A stretch of DNA of 64,000 nt from Wielerella bovis. GTDB taxonomy: Bacteria; Pseudomonadota; Gammaproteobacteria; Burkholderiales; Neisseriaceae. Positions 56,851 through 64,000 of the stretch are shown piece after piece (the stretch's first letter is position 1; every line of letters begins with the position of its first letter). The stretch spans positions 1,860,001 through 1,924,000 of the forward strand of contig NZ_CP092361.1 of NCBI RefSeq assembly GCF_022354465.1, given 5' to 3'. A program made the translations under genes and the position numbers. The notes below the pieces were generated by a model. That model was not told the origin of the DNA and searched no databases. It saw only the letters and a list, made by a program, of their open reading frames with translations.

Positions 56851-58032
56851 ATGTCTCAACAATCCAATCGCCGTAATGCCCTTTTGGGCGCGGCTTTTTT
56901 GATGGCAACTTCCGCCATTGGGCCGGGTTTCTTAACCCAAACCGCCACGTTCACGCAAAAACTCGCTGCGAGTTTTGGTTTTGTGATTTTGCTGTCCATT
57001 ATTTTGGACATTGGCGCACAACTGAATATTTGGCGCATTATTGCCATTTCGGAAAAACGCGCCCAAGACATCGCCAATGAAGTTTTCCCTTATGCGGGCT
57101 ATTTTTTGGCTTTGCTGATTGTGATGGGCGGTTTGGCGTTCAACATCGGCAATGTGGGCGGTGCTGGTTTGGGCTTGAATTTGTTGATGGGCGTAACGCC
57201 TGAAACGGGCGCGATTATTTCGGGTGCGATTGCGATTGGCATTTTCTTGTTCAAAGAAGCGGGCAAGGCAATGGACAAATTCGCGCAAATCATGGGTTTT
57301 GTGATGATTGCGCTGACGGTTTATGTGGCATTCCAAGCCAATCCGCCTATGGGCGAAGCGGTGGCGCGGACGTTTGTGCCTGAAACGCTTGACCCGATTG
57401 CAATCGTCACGCTGGTGGGCGGTACTGTGGGCGGTTACATCACGTTTGCGGGCGCACACCGTTTGTTGGACGCTGGTGTGAAAGGCAAAGCTGCATTGCC
57501 CGAAGTGAGCCGCAGTTCCATTACGGCAATCTTGATTGCGTCTGTGATGCGCGTGGTACTGTTTTTGGCGGTGCTGGGCGTGGTGGCGCAAGGCGTGGCT
57601 TTGGATAAAGCCAATCCTGCATCTACACCATTCCAACACGTTGCAGGTAATTGGGGTTTGATGATTTTCGGCATGGTGATTTGGGCGGCATCTGTTACTT
57701 CTGTGATTGGCGCGGCTTATACTTCGGTGTCGTTCATTTCCAGTTTCAGCCCGAAAATTGAACAACATAAAAACTGGGTAATTATTGCCTTTATCGTGGT
57801 TTCAACGGCTGTGTTGGCAACGATTGGTCGCCCTGCCCAAGTGTTGGTTTTGGTGGGTACGTTAAACGGCTTTATTTTGCCGATTGCTTTGGGTTTGATT
57901 TTGTTGGCGGCGCATAAGACAAAAATAGTCGGCGATTACAAACACCCCGTTTGGATGACGATTTTTGGTGCGTTGGTGGTGATTGCCATGGCAATTTTGA
58001 GCGTGCAAACCTTTATTAAATATTTAGGTTAA
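56851..58032 (+). CDS. NRAMP-like transporter (YcsG type)
   Basis: A protein of 393 residues with about 11 helices, NRAMP fold. The first helix has AIGPGF in place of the metal-binding DPGN of true NRAMP manganese transporters. Close neighbourhood of pxpABC, as YcsG is in Bacillus near kipI, suggests uptake of 5-oxoproline or a related organic substrate (inference). Strong ribosome site CAGGAG. Confidence 0.85.
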   Translation: MSQQSNRRNALLGAAFLMATSAIGPGFLTQTATFTQKLAASFGFVILLSIILDIGAQLNIWRIIAISEKRAQDIANEVFPYAGYFLALLIVMGGLAFNIGNVGGAGLGLNLLMGVTPETGAIISGAIAIGIFLFKEAGKAMDKFAQIMGFVMIALTVYVAFQANPPMGEAVARTFVPETLDPIAIVTLVGGTVGGYITFAGAHRLLDAGVKGKAALPEVSRSSITAILIASVMRVVLFLAVLGVVAQGVALDKANPASTPFQHVAGNWGLMIFGMVIWAASVTSVIGAAYTSVSFISSFSPKIEQHKNWVIIAFIVVSTAVLATIGRPAQVLVLVGTLNGFILPIALGLILLAAHKTKIVGDYKHPVWMTIFGALVVIAMAILSVQTFIKYLG

Positions 58033-58050
58033 TTATAAAAAAATCATAAA

Positions 58051-58090
58051 AAGGCAGCCTGAAAACCAATTTTGTGTTTTCAGGCTGCCT
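58051..58090. terminator. Terminator from paired uptake sequences
   Basis: AAGGCAGCCTGAAAAC and its complement with a short loop, between convergent NRAMP-like and glyS genes. Confidence 0.8.
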
Positions 58091-58100
58091 ATTTTCCTAT

Positions 58101-60143
58101 TTACTCGCTCAATGCCGAAATATCCGCCACGCCATTCATCAAATTCGCCAACAAATTCAACAAATTCAAGCGATTTTGTTTCACAGCCGCATCGTCCACC
58201 ATCACCATTACGCCATCAAAAAACGCATCAACTTGCGGTTTGATTGCCGCCAACGCTTTTAAGGCTGCCTGAAAATCACGCGCGGCAATCGCGGTTTGCA
58301 CACGCGGCTGCAAATCTTGCACGGCGGTAAACAAGGCTTGCTCTTCGTCTTGCGCCAACAAATCGGCACGCACTTCGCCCAATTCGCTTTCCGCTTTTTT
58401 CAGCAGATTTTGCACGCGCTTGTTGGCGGCTGCCAATGCGCTGGCTTCGGGTAATTGTTTAAATGATTGAACAGCTTGCAATTTCGCCAACAAATCATCT
58501 AAACGGTCAGGGCGTTGCGCCAACACAGCCGCCACCACATCTTGCGGATAATCGTTTTGCAACAACACCGCCAAACGCGCCTGCATAAAGTCCGCCACTT
58601 CGCCAACCGTTTTTTCAGCCAGCAAATTCGCAGGGAATTGCGCTGCCACAAATTGCAACAAATCATTGATAGACAAAGGATAATTCATCAACATACGCAA
58701 CACACCCAAAGCGGAACGGCGCAGCGCGTACGGGTCTTTGTCGCCAGTCGGAATCAAGCCAATGCCCCAAATGCCGACCAGCGTTTCCAATTTGTCCGCC
58801 AGCGCAACGGCGGTCGCAATCGCGCTTTCAGGCAGCGTGTCGCCCGCAAAACGCGGCTGATAATGCTGCTCAATGGCTTGCGCGATTTCGGGTTGTTCGC
58901 CGTCCAGTTGCGCGTAATATTTGCCCATAACCCCTTGTAATTCTGGGAATTCGCCCACCATTTCCGTTACCAAATCGGCTTTTGCCAATTTCGCGGCGCG
59001 TTCGGCAAGTGCGGTGTCGGCATTCAGGCTGCCTGCAATGTGTGCGGCAATTTTCTGTAATCTTTCAACACGTTCCGCTTGCGAACCGATTTTGTTGTGG
59101 TAAACCACATTCGCCAATTTCGGCAAACGGCTTGCCAAAGTCGCCTTTTGGTCTTGCGTGTAGAAAAACGCCGCGTCCGACAAACGCGCGCGCAACACGC
59201 GCTCATTACCGTGAATGATGTGGCTGGGGTCATCGGTTTTCAGATTGGAAACCAGCAAAAATTGGTTCATCAATTTGCCGTTTTTATCCAAAAGTGGGAA
59301 ATATTTTTGATTTTGCTGCATGGTCAAAATCAAGCATTCTTGTGGCACGGACAAGAAATGTTCTTCAAAACTCGCTTGCAAAACAACGGGGTATTCCACC
59401 AAAGCGGTAACTTCGTCCAACAGACTTTCATCGGCGGCAACGGTCGCGTTCAGGCTGCCTGCTTGCTTGTCCAATTCGGCTTGAATGGTGGCTTTGCGCT
59501 CGGTAAACTGGGCGATGACTTTGCCTTGCTCGGCTAATTGTGTTGCATAATCATCGGCTTGTGCGAACACGATTTCGCCTTGCGACAAGAAACGGTGTCC
59601 CAAAGTTTTGTTTGCGCTGTCCAAGCCCAGCACGTTAATCGGCACAACTTCCGCGCCATGCAGCGCAATCAAGCCGTGAACGGGGCGCACAAACGTGTGG
59701 GTGCTGCTGCCCCAACGCATGACTTTGGGAATGGGCAATTTTTTCACGGCAGCCTGAACGATGTCGCCCAGCAAAGCAGCAAGTGTTTGACCTGATTGGG
59801 TAAATTCGTGGGCATAAATTTCTTGTTTGCCGTCATGAATGACTTTCAGGCTGCCCACTTCCACGCCATTGGAACGCGCAAAGCCTTCAATCGCTTTTTC
59901 GTTGGCGGTCAGCGCGGGACCTTTTTTGACGATGTGCTGGTCGGCTTGCACCGCTTTCACATTCGGCACGGCTACCGCCAAACGGCGTGGCGAGGCGTAG
60001 GCGGTGAATTTCGTTTCGCCATCAATCAGTTGGGCTTTTTCCAAGCCTTCGGCAATGGCGGCAGCGAAGTGGTTGCCCAAGTTGTTCAGGGCTTTTGGGG
60101 GGAGTTCTTCGGTAAGTAATTCAATTAAAAGGGTTTGGGACAT
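58101..60143 (-). CDS. glyS: Glycyl-tRNA synthetase beta subunit
   Basis: A protein of 680 residues; with GlyQ it charges tRNA-Gly. Starts SQTLLIELLTEELPPKALNN, the typical beginning, with internal ALRRSALGVLRM and a C-terminal anticodon-binding DALR-like part. Normal length. Only 14 bp separate it from the end of the nuclease-like gene upstream, so expression is probably tied to that operon. glyQ is not in the window. Confidence 0.96.
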   Translation of the reverse strand: MSQTLLIELLTEELPPKALNNLGNHFAAAIAEGLEKAQLIDGETKFTAYASPRRLAVAVPNVKAVQADQHIVKKGPALTANEKAIEGFARSNGVEVGSLKVIHDGKQEIYAHEFTQSGQTLAALLGDIVQAAVKKLPIPKVMRWGSSTHTFVRPVHGLIALHGAEVVPINVLGLDSANKTLGHRFLSQGEIVFAQADDYATQLAEQGKVIAQFTERKATIQAELDKQAGSLNATVAADESLLDEVTALVEYPVVLQASFEEHFLSVPQECLILTMQQNQKYFPLLDKNGKLMNQFLLVSNLKTDDPSHIIHGNERVLRARLSDAAFFYTQDQKATLASRLPKLANVVYHNKIGSQAERVERLQKIAAHIAGSLNADTALAERAAKLAKADLVTEMVGEFPELQGVMGKYYAQLDGEQPEIAQAIEQHYQPRFAGDTLPESAIATAVALADKLETLVGIWGIGLIPTGDKDPYALRRSALGVLRMLMNYPLSINDLLQFVAAQFPANLLAEKTVGEVADFMQARLAVLLQNDYPQDVVAAVLAQRPDRLDDLLAKLQAVQSFKQLPEASALAAANKRVQNLLKKAESELGEVRADLLAQDEEQALFTAVQDLQPRVQTAIAARDFQAALKALAAIKPQVDAFFDGVMVMVDDAAVKQNRLNLLNLLANLMNGVADISALSE

Positions 60144-60157
60144 TGTTTTCTTTCGTT

Positions 60158-60691
60158 TTATTTAATGTGAATGGTTGCTTGAATATCCAGTCTAATGCGA
60201 ATGCCTAATTGCTTGGATAATTCACGAAATTCATTTTTTTCCGCTATGGTTGTTTCTTCAAATTTTGGTAATGTTTTATTACAAATATAGGCTTTAAAAA
60301 CAGAATAATGTTGTAATTCTTGCGGATTGTGTTCTATCAATAATTTGATGGTATTGATTAACTGATGTTTTGCTTTGGAACGCCAATCTTGTTTTCTACC
60401 ACGTTCTTTTAATTCTACCAAAAACAATCGGTCATCAAAAGTCAGCATACCATCGCATAAACTTTCTTGTTGATTGTTTCCGTTTACACAAATAACAACA
60501 TTATCAATGGGATAAAATTGCACACCACATTCATTTGGATTATCAGCGATGGCAATCCATTTTTCAGGCTGCCTGTTATCTGAATAAGCTGGTAAATTAT
60601 CTTCATCATCACATAAGCCAAACAATTTATCGCTGCGAGTTGGCTCATTGATTTGTAAGATGAAAAAATTAGATGTCGTAGATGTCATCAT
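60158..60691 (-). CDS. Putative nuclease of an ATPase-nuclease pair
   Basis: A soluble protein of about 177 residues, start taken at 60691 (ATG ATG, GAAGA upstream); starts at 60712 and 60736 are also possible. A segment with LTFDDRLFLVELKERGRKQD (about residues 84-103) resembles the D-(D/E)xK core of PD-(D/E)XK nucleases: Asp, then Glu-Leu-Lys. It overlaps or closely follows the ATPase stop (60669), and glyS follows in 14 bp. Not matched by me to a named family. Confidence 0.6.
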   Translation of the reverse strand: MMTSTTSNFFILQINEPTRSDKLFGLCDDEDNLPAYSDNRQPEKWIAIADNPNECGVQFYPIDNVVICVNGNNQQESLCDGMLTFDDRLFLVELKERGRKQDWRSKAKHQLINTIKLLIEHNPQELQHYSVFKAYICNKTLPKFEETTIAEKNEFRELSKQLGIRIRLDIQATIHIK

Positions 60692-61979
60692 TAAATCTTC
60701 TTTCAAATTCATCTTCAATATCAAATAATTTATCAATTAAATCATTGCCTTCTCGCAGCATTTGATTAAGGTAATTATCATCAGAAGGAATGCCGTAAAT
60801 TTCAGGTAGCAGAGTTACAACGCCATCTTTTAATTGATAAATAGATAAATCATGACTTTCTAGCCAACAATCTGTATCAATAATTTCATCAAGCTTATCA
60901 AATATTTCTTTTTCTAATTCAGAACCACATGGAAGCTCTGTATTATAAATATTGAAATATGTATCTAAAATCACCTGAAAAATTTGTGAAGCCTTAATTG
61001 TTATACTCAAATAATTGATGATATAGGGGCTATGGGTAGTTATGAATAATTGATTAAATTCTGCCAAATCATTAAATTTTAATAGTTCTTTTAAAATCTC
61101 CCATTGTGAATTAGGGAATAAATTTTGCTCTGGTTCTTCCACAATATTGATAAAGGCTTTTTTATTAAATTTTGCCGATAAAAGCGAAATCGCCAAACGC
61201 CGTTGTTCATCAGAAAAATCGGCATTTTCTAATATTTGTTTCATTTCTTTGGAAAAATTCTCGCGTTCTTTTTCAGACATGGGCGCATTGTTGACATTCG
61301 GATTAACAATAGAATTTGCCAAATAATCCGACACCAACAACAAAGGTACAGCAGACTGAAAACCGCTTGCACCATCGCTTAAATCAATTTCGTAATTTTC
61401 GCCTTTGAGTTTCAGGCTGTCTGTTTTTTCTTGATATTTCAAGTGAATATTGTTAATTGGTAGGGCAATCGGTTCTTTTAATGCACGTTTGGCATTATTG
61501 AATTCAGTAATAAATTCTTGCAAACTTTCCGATGTAATTTTCAATTCACGCGGATTTTTTACATAAGAAATGAAATTGCGTTCGGCTGGCACATACATAA
61601 TTTGTGGCAAAACATAATTCTGCTCGTGAGACTCATTTTTTTGAACTTTTAACTGATTGTTTTCAAAAATAATGTGTTTCGCCAAACCATCGTATTCAAT
61701 ATAGCTGTTTGGCTGAACATAGCTTTCCAAACGATGGTATTTCAAAAATTGAGTGAATTTGCCTTTGCGCTGCAAGGTTTTCGCGTCCAAATCGCCACGC
61801 ACCAACGCTTTTTCTATCCACATAAATGTGGAAATCAGCTTGGCAACCGTGCTTTTGCCCGAACCTTGGTCGCCAATAAACACGGTTACTTTCTCAATGT
61901 CTAACCAGCCTTGATTGTCGGGATTGGTTTGTTGGATTGCGCCGAAATGTTGGATTTTGATACGTGGTTTTTGGTTCAT
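60669..61979 (-). CDS. SMC/ABC-type AAA ATPase of an ATPase-nuclease pair
   Basis: A protein of 436 residues. Walker A GDQGSGKST (about 35-43), a signature-like SDGASGFQSA (about 201), Walker B INIVEEPEQNLFP (about 277) and an H-loop ITTHSPYIINY. This is the AAA_15/21-type or OLD-like ATPase fold, but no TOPRIM nuclease domain follows, unlike OLD. The nuclease activity may lie in the small partner. Such ATPases recur in Septu, AbiL and other defence systems; the exact class is not determined here. Confidence 0.75.
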   Translation of the reverse strand: MNQKPRIKIQHFGAIQQTNPDNQGWLDIEKVTVFIGDQGSGKSTVAKLISTFMWIEKALVRGDLDAKTLQRKGKFTQFLKYHRLESYVQPNSYIEYDGLAKHIIFENNQLKVQKNESHEQNYVLPQIMYVPAERNFISYVKNPRELKITSESLQEFITEFNNAKRALKEPIALPINNIHLKYQEKTDSLKLKGENYEIDLSDGASGFQSAVPLLLVSDYLANSIVNPNVNNAPMSEKERENFSKEMKQILENADFSDEQRRLAISLLSAKFNKKAFINIVEEPEQNLFPNSQWEILKELLKFNDLAEFNQLFITTHSPYIINYLSITIKASQIFQVILDTYFNIYNTELPCGSELEKEIFDKLDEIIDTDCWLESHDLSIYQLKDGVVTLLPEIYGIPSDDNYLNQMLREGNDLIDKLFDIEDEFERRFNDDIYDI

Positions 61980-62108
61980 TTTCGTATGCTCGATGGTTTC
62001 AGGCTGCCTGAAATAAAAATCGCGTTATTTTACCGAATTTTCAGACTATCTTATAGATGCGATTGCAAGTATCGTGCGATTTTTTGTTGATTTTATTTGC
62101 TGTATTTT

Positions 62109-63074
62109 TCAGGCTGCCTTATCCAGCGCAAAATCTTCTATCGCAATATCCATTTTCGCCATTAAATCATACAAATATATCAAACCAGGCTGCCTGAAAA
62201 ATTCACTATCGGGGCGCAATGCATGAATTTGGGTGCGTGGAAAATGGTTCACATTGATTGCAGCGGTACTAGCAAGATGATAAATGTGAAATTCGGTTTC
62301 AGGCTGCATTTGGATTTGTTGCAATAAATAATCTTCAAAAATCAATATGGTATCAATATATTCTACTTTATCCAAACGATAATTTTCGCGTGGATGCGGA
62401 AAATAGGCATTGGCTTGAATGTGGTCGCACAATTGGTTAAACAGGGTGATATTGTCTTCATTGCGCGTAAACAGGGGTTGTCCCAATAAAATTTTTTGCG
62501 GTTTCAGGCTGCCTGAAAATGGGGTTTCAGGCTGCGTATCCCATAATTGTAGCGGCACGGTGTTTGAGCTGATATTGGCTTGATTGGGATACAGCGTGTG
62601 ATGTTGCGCGGATAGGTGGCGCAAATCTTCGGTTTGGTAACGAATTCTTTGTAATGCCTTGATTATTTTACATTTTATTGTTGCCGCATGATTGCGATAC
62701 AAAATGCTGTCGGGATAGAGATTGCCTGTGCCATCGTCAAAAGTTTCCAGTTTTTCAAAATGCAAATGGCTAATGGGATATTGGACATTGGGGTTGTCTA
62801 TACTGGCAGCGTAAATGGTTTGATATAATTTATCTAAATTTTTCAATAATTTGGAAAGATTAAATATTCGTTTCCATGAATTACTTGGCACGACAATATA
62901 ATCGGAACGTTGGCAAAGCTGGGCGGTGGTTTGGTAATAGTGGCGGAATTTGGCGTTATCGGCTTCGGCGTAACATACCATCAGCAAATGTGCGGGCGTG
63001 GGTGCGGTTTGGCGGATAAGTTGCTGGGCGATTAGGGCTTGTAGCGGGGTGAGACAAATGAATAAATTGGGCAT
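62109..63074 (-). CDS. Family-52 glycosyltransferase (sialyltransferase-like)
   Basis: A protein of 321 residues with the N-terminal FICLTPLQALIAQQLI and a middle FDDGTGNLYPDS, which fit glycosyltransferase family 52. That family includes the LOS alpha-2,3-sialyltransferase Lst of Neisseria. No signal peptide. It is next to a flippase gene, so it probably acts in surface oligosaccharide synthesis. Donor and acceptor cannot be read. Uptake sequences are embedded in frame (QPETPFSGSL; QPGL). Confidence 0.8.
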   Translation of the reverse strand: MPNLFICLTPLQALIAQQLIRQTAPTPAHLLMVCYAEADNAKFRHYYQTTAQLCQRSDYIVVPSNSWKRIFNLSKLLKNLDKLYQTIYAASIDNPNVQYPISHLHFEKLETFDDGTGNLYPDSILYRNHAATIKCKIIKALQRIRYQTEDLRHLSAQHHTLYPNQANISSNTVPLQLWDTQPETPFSGSLKPQKILLGQPLFTRNEDNITLFNQLCDHIQANAYFPHPRENYRLDKVEYIDTILIFEDYLLQQIQMQPETEFHIYHLASTAAINVNHFPRTQIHALRPDSEFFRQPGLIYLYDLMAKMDIAIEDFALDKAA

Positions 63075-63092
63075 TTTGAATGTTGTCGCGTG

Positions 63093-63133
63093 TTTTTCAG
63101 GCTGCCTATTTTAGCAAAAGGCAGCCTGAAAAA
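63093..63133. terminator. Terminator from paired uptake sequences
   Basis: TTTTTCAGGCTGCCT and AGGCAGCCTGAAAAA form a 15-bp stem with an 11-nt loop between the flippase and glycosyltransferase genes. Confidence 0.75.
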
Positions 63134-63169
63134 TGGTTTTTGACGGAAAAATAAGCGTGTTAATGCGTT

Positions 63170-64000
63170 TCAGGCTGCCTTTTCTTCGCGCACATAATAA
63201 AACAGTATCGGCAAAATGGCGATATTGCCGATTATCATGGCGAGCGGTATCCATGCGATGCCGAGCAAGGCGGTGGCAAATAAGGCGAGCAAATACGCGC
63301 CTGTGGACAGGAGCGAAATGCTGGCGATGAGTTTGTTTTTGCCGTAATAAAACAGGTAATTGACCAGCAAATAATAGGGAATAGTCAATCCAAATCCGAT
63401 TAAAAACAAACAAATATAATGCTGCACGCCGCCGTATGCGGCACCCAATAGCCATAGAAATAATTTTTCAGGCAGCATATATGTGATAAATGCGGGCAAT
63501 GGCGCAATTATCAGGCTATATCGCGCGAATTGACGCACTTTGGTGGCATTCAGGCTGCCTTGTTTGATGGCTTGATAATAATGTGGCACGGTGGCTTTAT
63601 TGATGGCGAGCAATAATATGCTCAATATGCTGGCAACTTGGTAAGCTGCGGCATAAATACCCAATTGTTCAGCAGGATAATGCTGATAAATCACAATACG
63701 GTCCAACTGCCCTTTGATGAAACCGCTGGCATGATGCAATAATAATGGCGCACCAAATGCGATGATGTAGCAGCCTGAAAGTTTTAGGATTTTCAGGCTG
63801 CCTTTTTTGGCAAAATGCTTGGGTTTGGCAAAATAATAAGCTATTAGGGAAATGATGATATTGCCAATAAATAAGGCAGCGAAACGTGGCGTGGGACTGA
63901 TGTGGTCGCTGGATTCCAAAAAAACTACTGTCAGCAAACTGGTCAATACGCCGCTGGCAATTTGAATCAGCGTGTACGACACAGCATATTTTTGACATTG
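63170..64000 (-). CDS. Oligosaccharide flippase (Wzx-like), partial
   Basis: The visible 276 residues are the C-terminal part of a polytopic membrane protein with about eight helices (for example GSLKILKLSGCYIIAFGAPL and LSILLLAINKATVPHYYQ). The motif and topology are those of MATE-type polysaccharide flippases that move lipid-linked sugars. The frame is open to the window edge without stop; the start lies outside. It stands before the family-52 glycosyltransferase. Confidence 0.8.
   Translation of the reverse strand, partial: QCQKYAVSYTLIQIASGVLTSLLTVVFLESSDHISPTPRFAALFIGNIIISLIAYYFAKPKHFAKKGSLKILKLSGCYIIAFGAPLLLHHASGFIKGQLDRIVIYQHYPAEQLGIYAAAYQVASILSILLLAINKATVPHYYQAIKQGSLNATKVRQFARYSLIIAPLPAFITYMLPEKLFLWLLGAAYGGVQHYICLFLIGFGLTIPYYLLVNYLFYYGKNKLIASISLLSTGAYLLALFATALLGIAWIPLAMIIGNIAILPILFYYVREEKAA

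Overview
The window is chromosomal DNA from a member of the Neisseriaceae outside Neisseria proper, most likely in the Kingella/Simonsiella/Alysiella/Conchiformibius group. The strongest evidence is a very dense 12-mer DNA uptake sequence, AGGCAGCCTGAA and its complement TTCAGGCTGCCT (the Kingella-type dialect), together with the Simonsiella-type variant AGGCTGCCTGAA. Gene content agrees: minCDE-oxyR, glyS, rne/rluC and lip genes typical of the family, Correia-like miniature repeats, and family-52 glycosyltransferase/flippase genes. No rRNA, tRNA or CRISPR array was seen. All calls come from reading the sequence; no database search was run.

Layout. 1-970: fragment of a Mu-like prophage (MuB-type ATPase) cut short by a mini Correia-like element. 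1.1-18.1 kb: an RTX/type I secretion island. The ABC exporter (minus) and the HlyD/TolC pair (plus) lie at opposite ends and enclose two large, convergent RTX proteins, two duplicated small membrane proteins, a Sel1-like protein, orphan small ORFs and AT-rich repeat-filled DNA. 18.1-18.9 kb: an IS1-type element. 19.2-31.9 kb: mostly housekeeping (RNase E, RluC, EamA transporter, Xre regulator with membrane partner, metallopeptidase, YbaK-type editing protein, DegP-like lipoprotein protease, solute-binding lipoprotein). 32.4-35.6 kb: ybeD-lipB-SDR-vapX-vapD-lipA, a lipoate cluster holding a toxin-antitoxin pair. 35.7-40.2 kb: a type III restriction-modification pair behind a (ACGC)12 repeat tract. 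40.4-48.3 kb: AbgT-family transporter, TsaD, DusA, LysR regulator, ArtJ-like and PotF-like binding proteins, with three Correia-like elements. 48.7-53.4 kb: minC-minD-minE-oxyR, then a HAD phosphatase and Hda on the other strand. 53.7-58.0 kb: pxpB-pxpC-pxpA (5-oxoprolinase) with an NRAMP-like transporter. 58.1-64 kb (minus): flippase (cut by the window edge), family-52 glycosyltransferase, an ATPase plus nuclease-like pair, and glyS.

How the genes work together. The RTX island is self-contained for secretion: inner-membrane ATPase, adaptor and outer-membrane channel are all present. It lacks an RtxC-type acyltransferase, so the RTX proteins are probably not classical acylated haemolysins. 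The first has a FrpC-like calcium module with an Asp-Pro junction only 86 residues from the N terminus, preceded by a glycine-rich hydrophobic segment. The second lies behind two paralogous single-membrane-span proteins. An antagonism system with immunity proteins is a reasonable but unproven reading.

The most unusual regulatory feature is the tetranucleotide tract before the type III methyltransferase. It sits in a separate 44-codon leader ORF, not in the methyltransferase gene, and the leader overlaps the methyltransferase start only when the repeat number is a multiple of three (it is now 12). Other points of interest are the ATPase/nuclease-like pair placed 14 bp before glyS, a MinC with three 81-bp repeats built around uptake-sequence cores, and overlapping uptake sequences of two dialects in one near-palindromic 15-mer.
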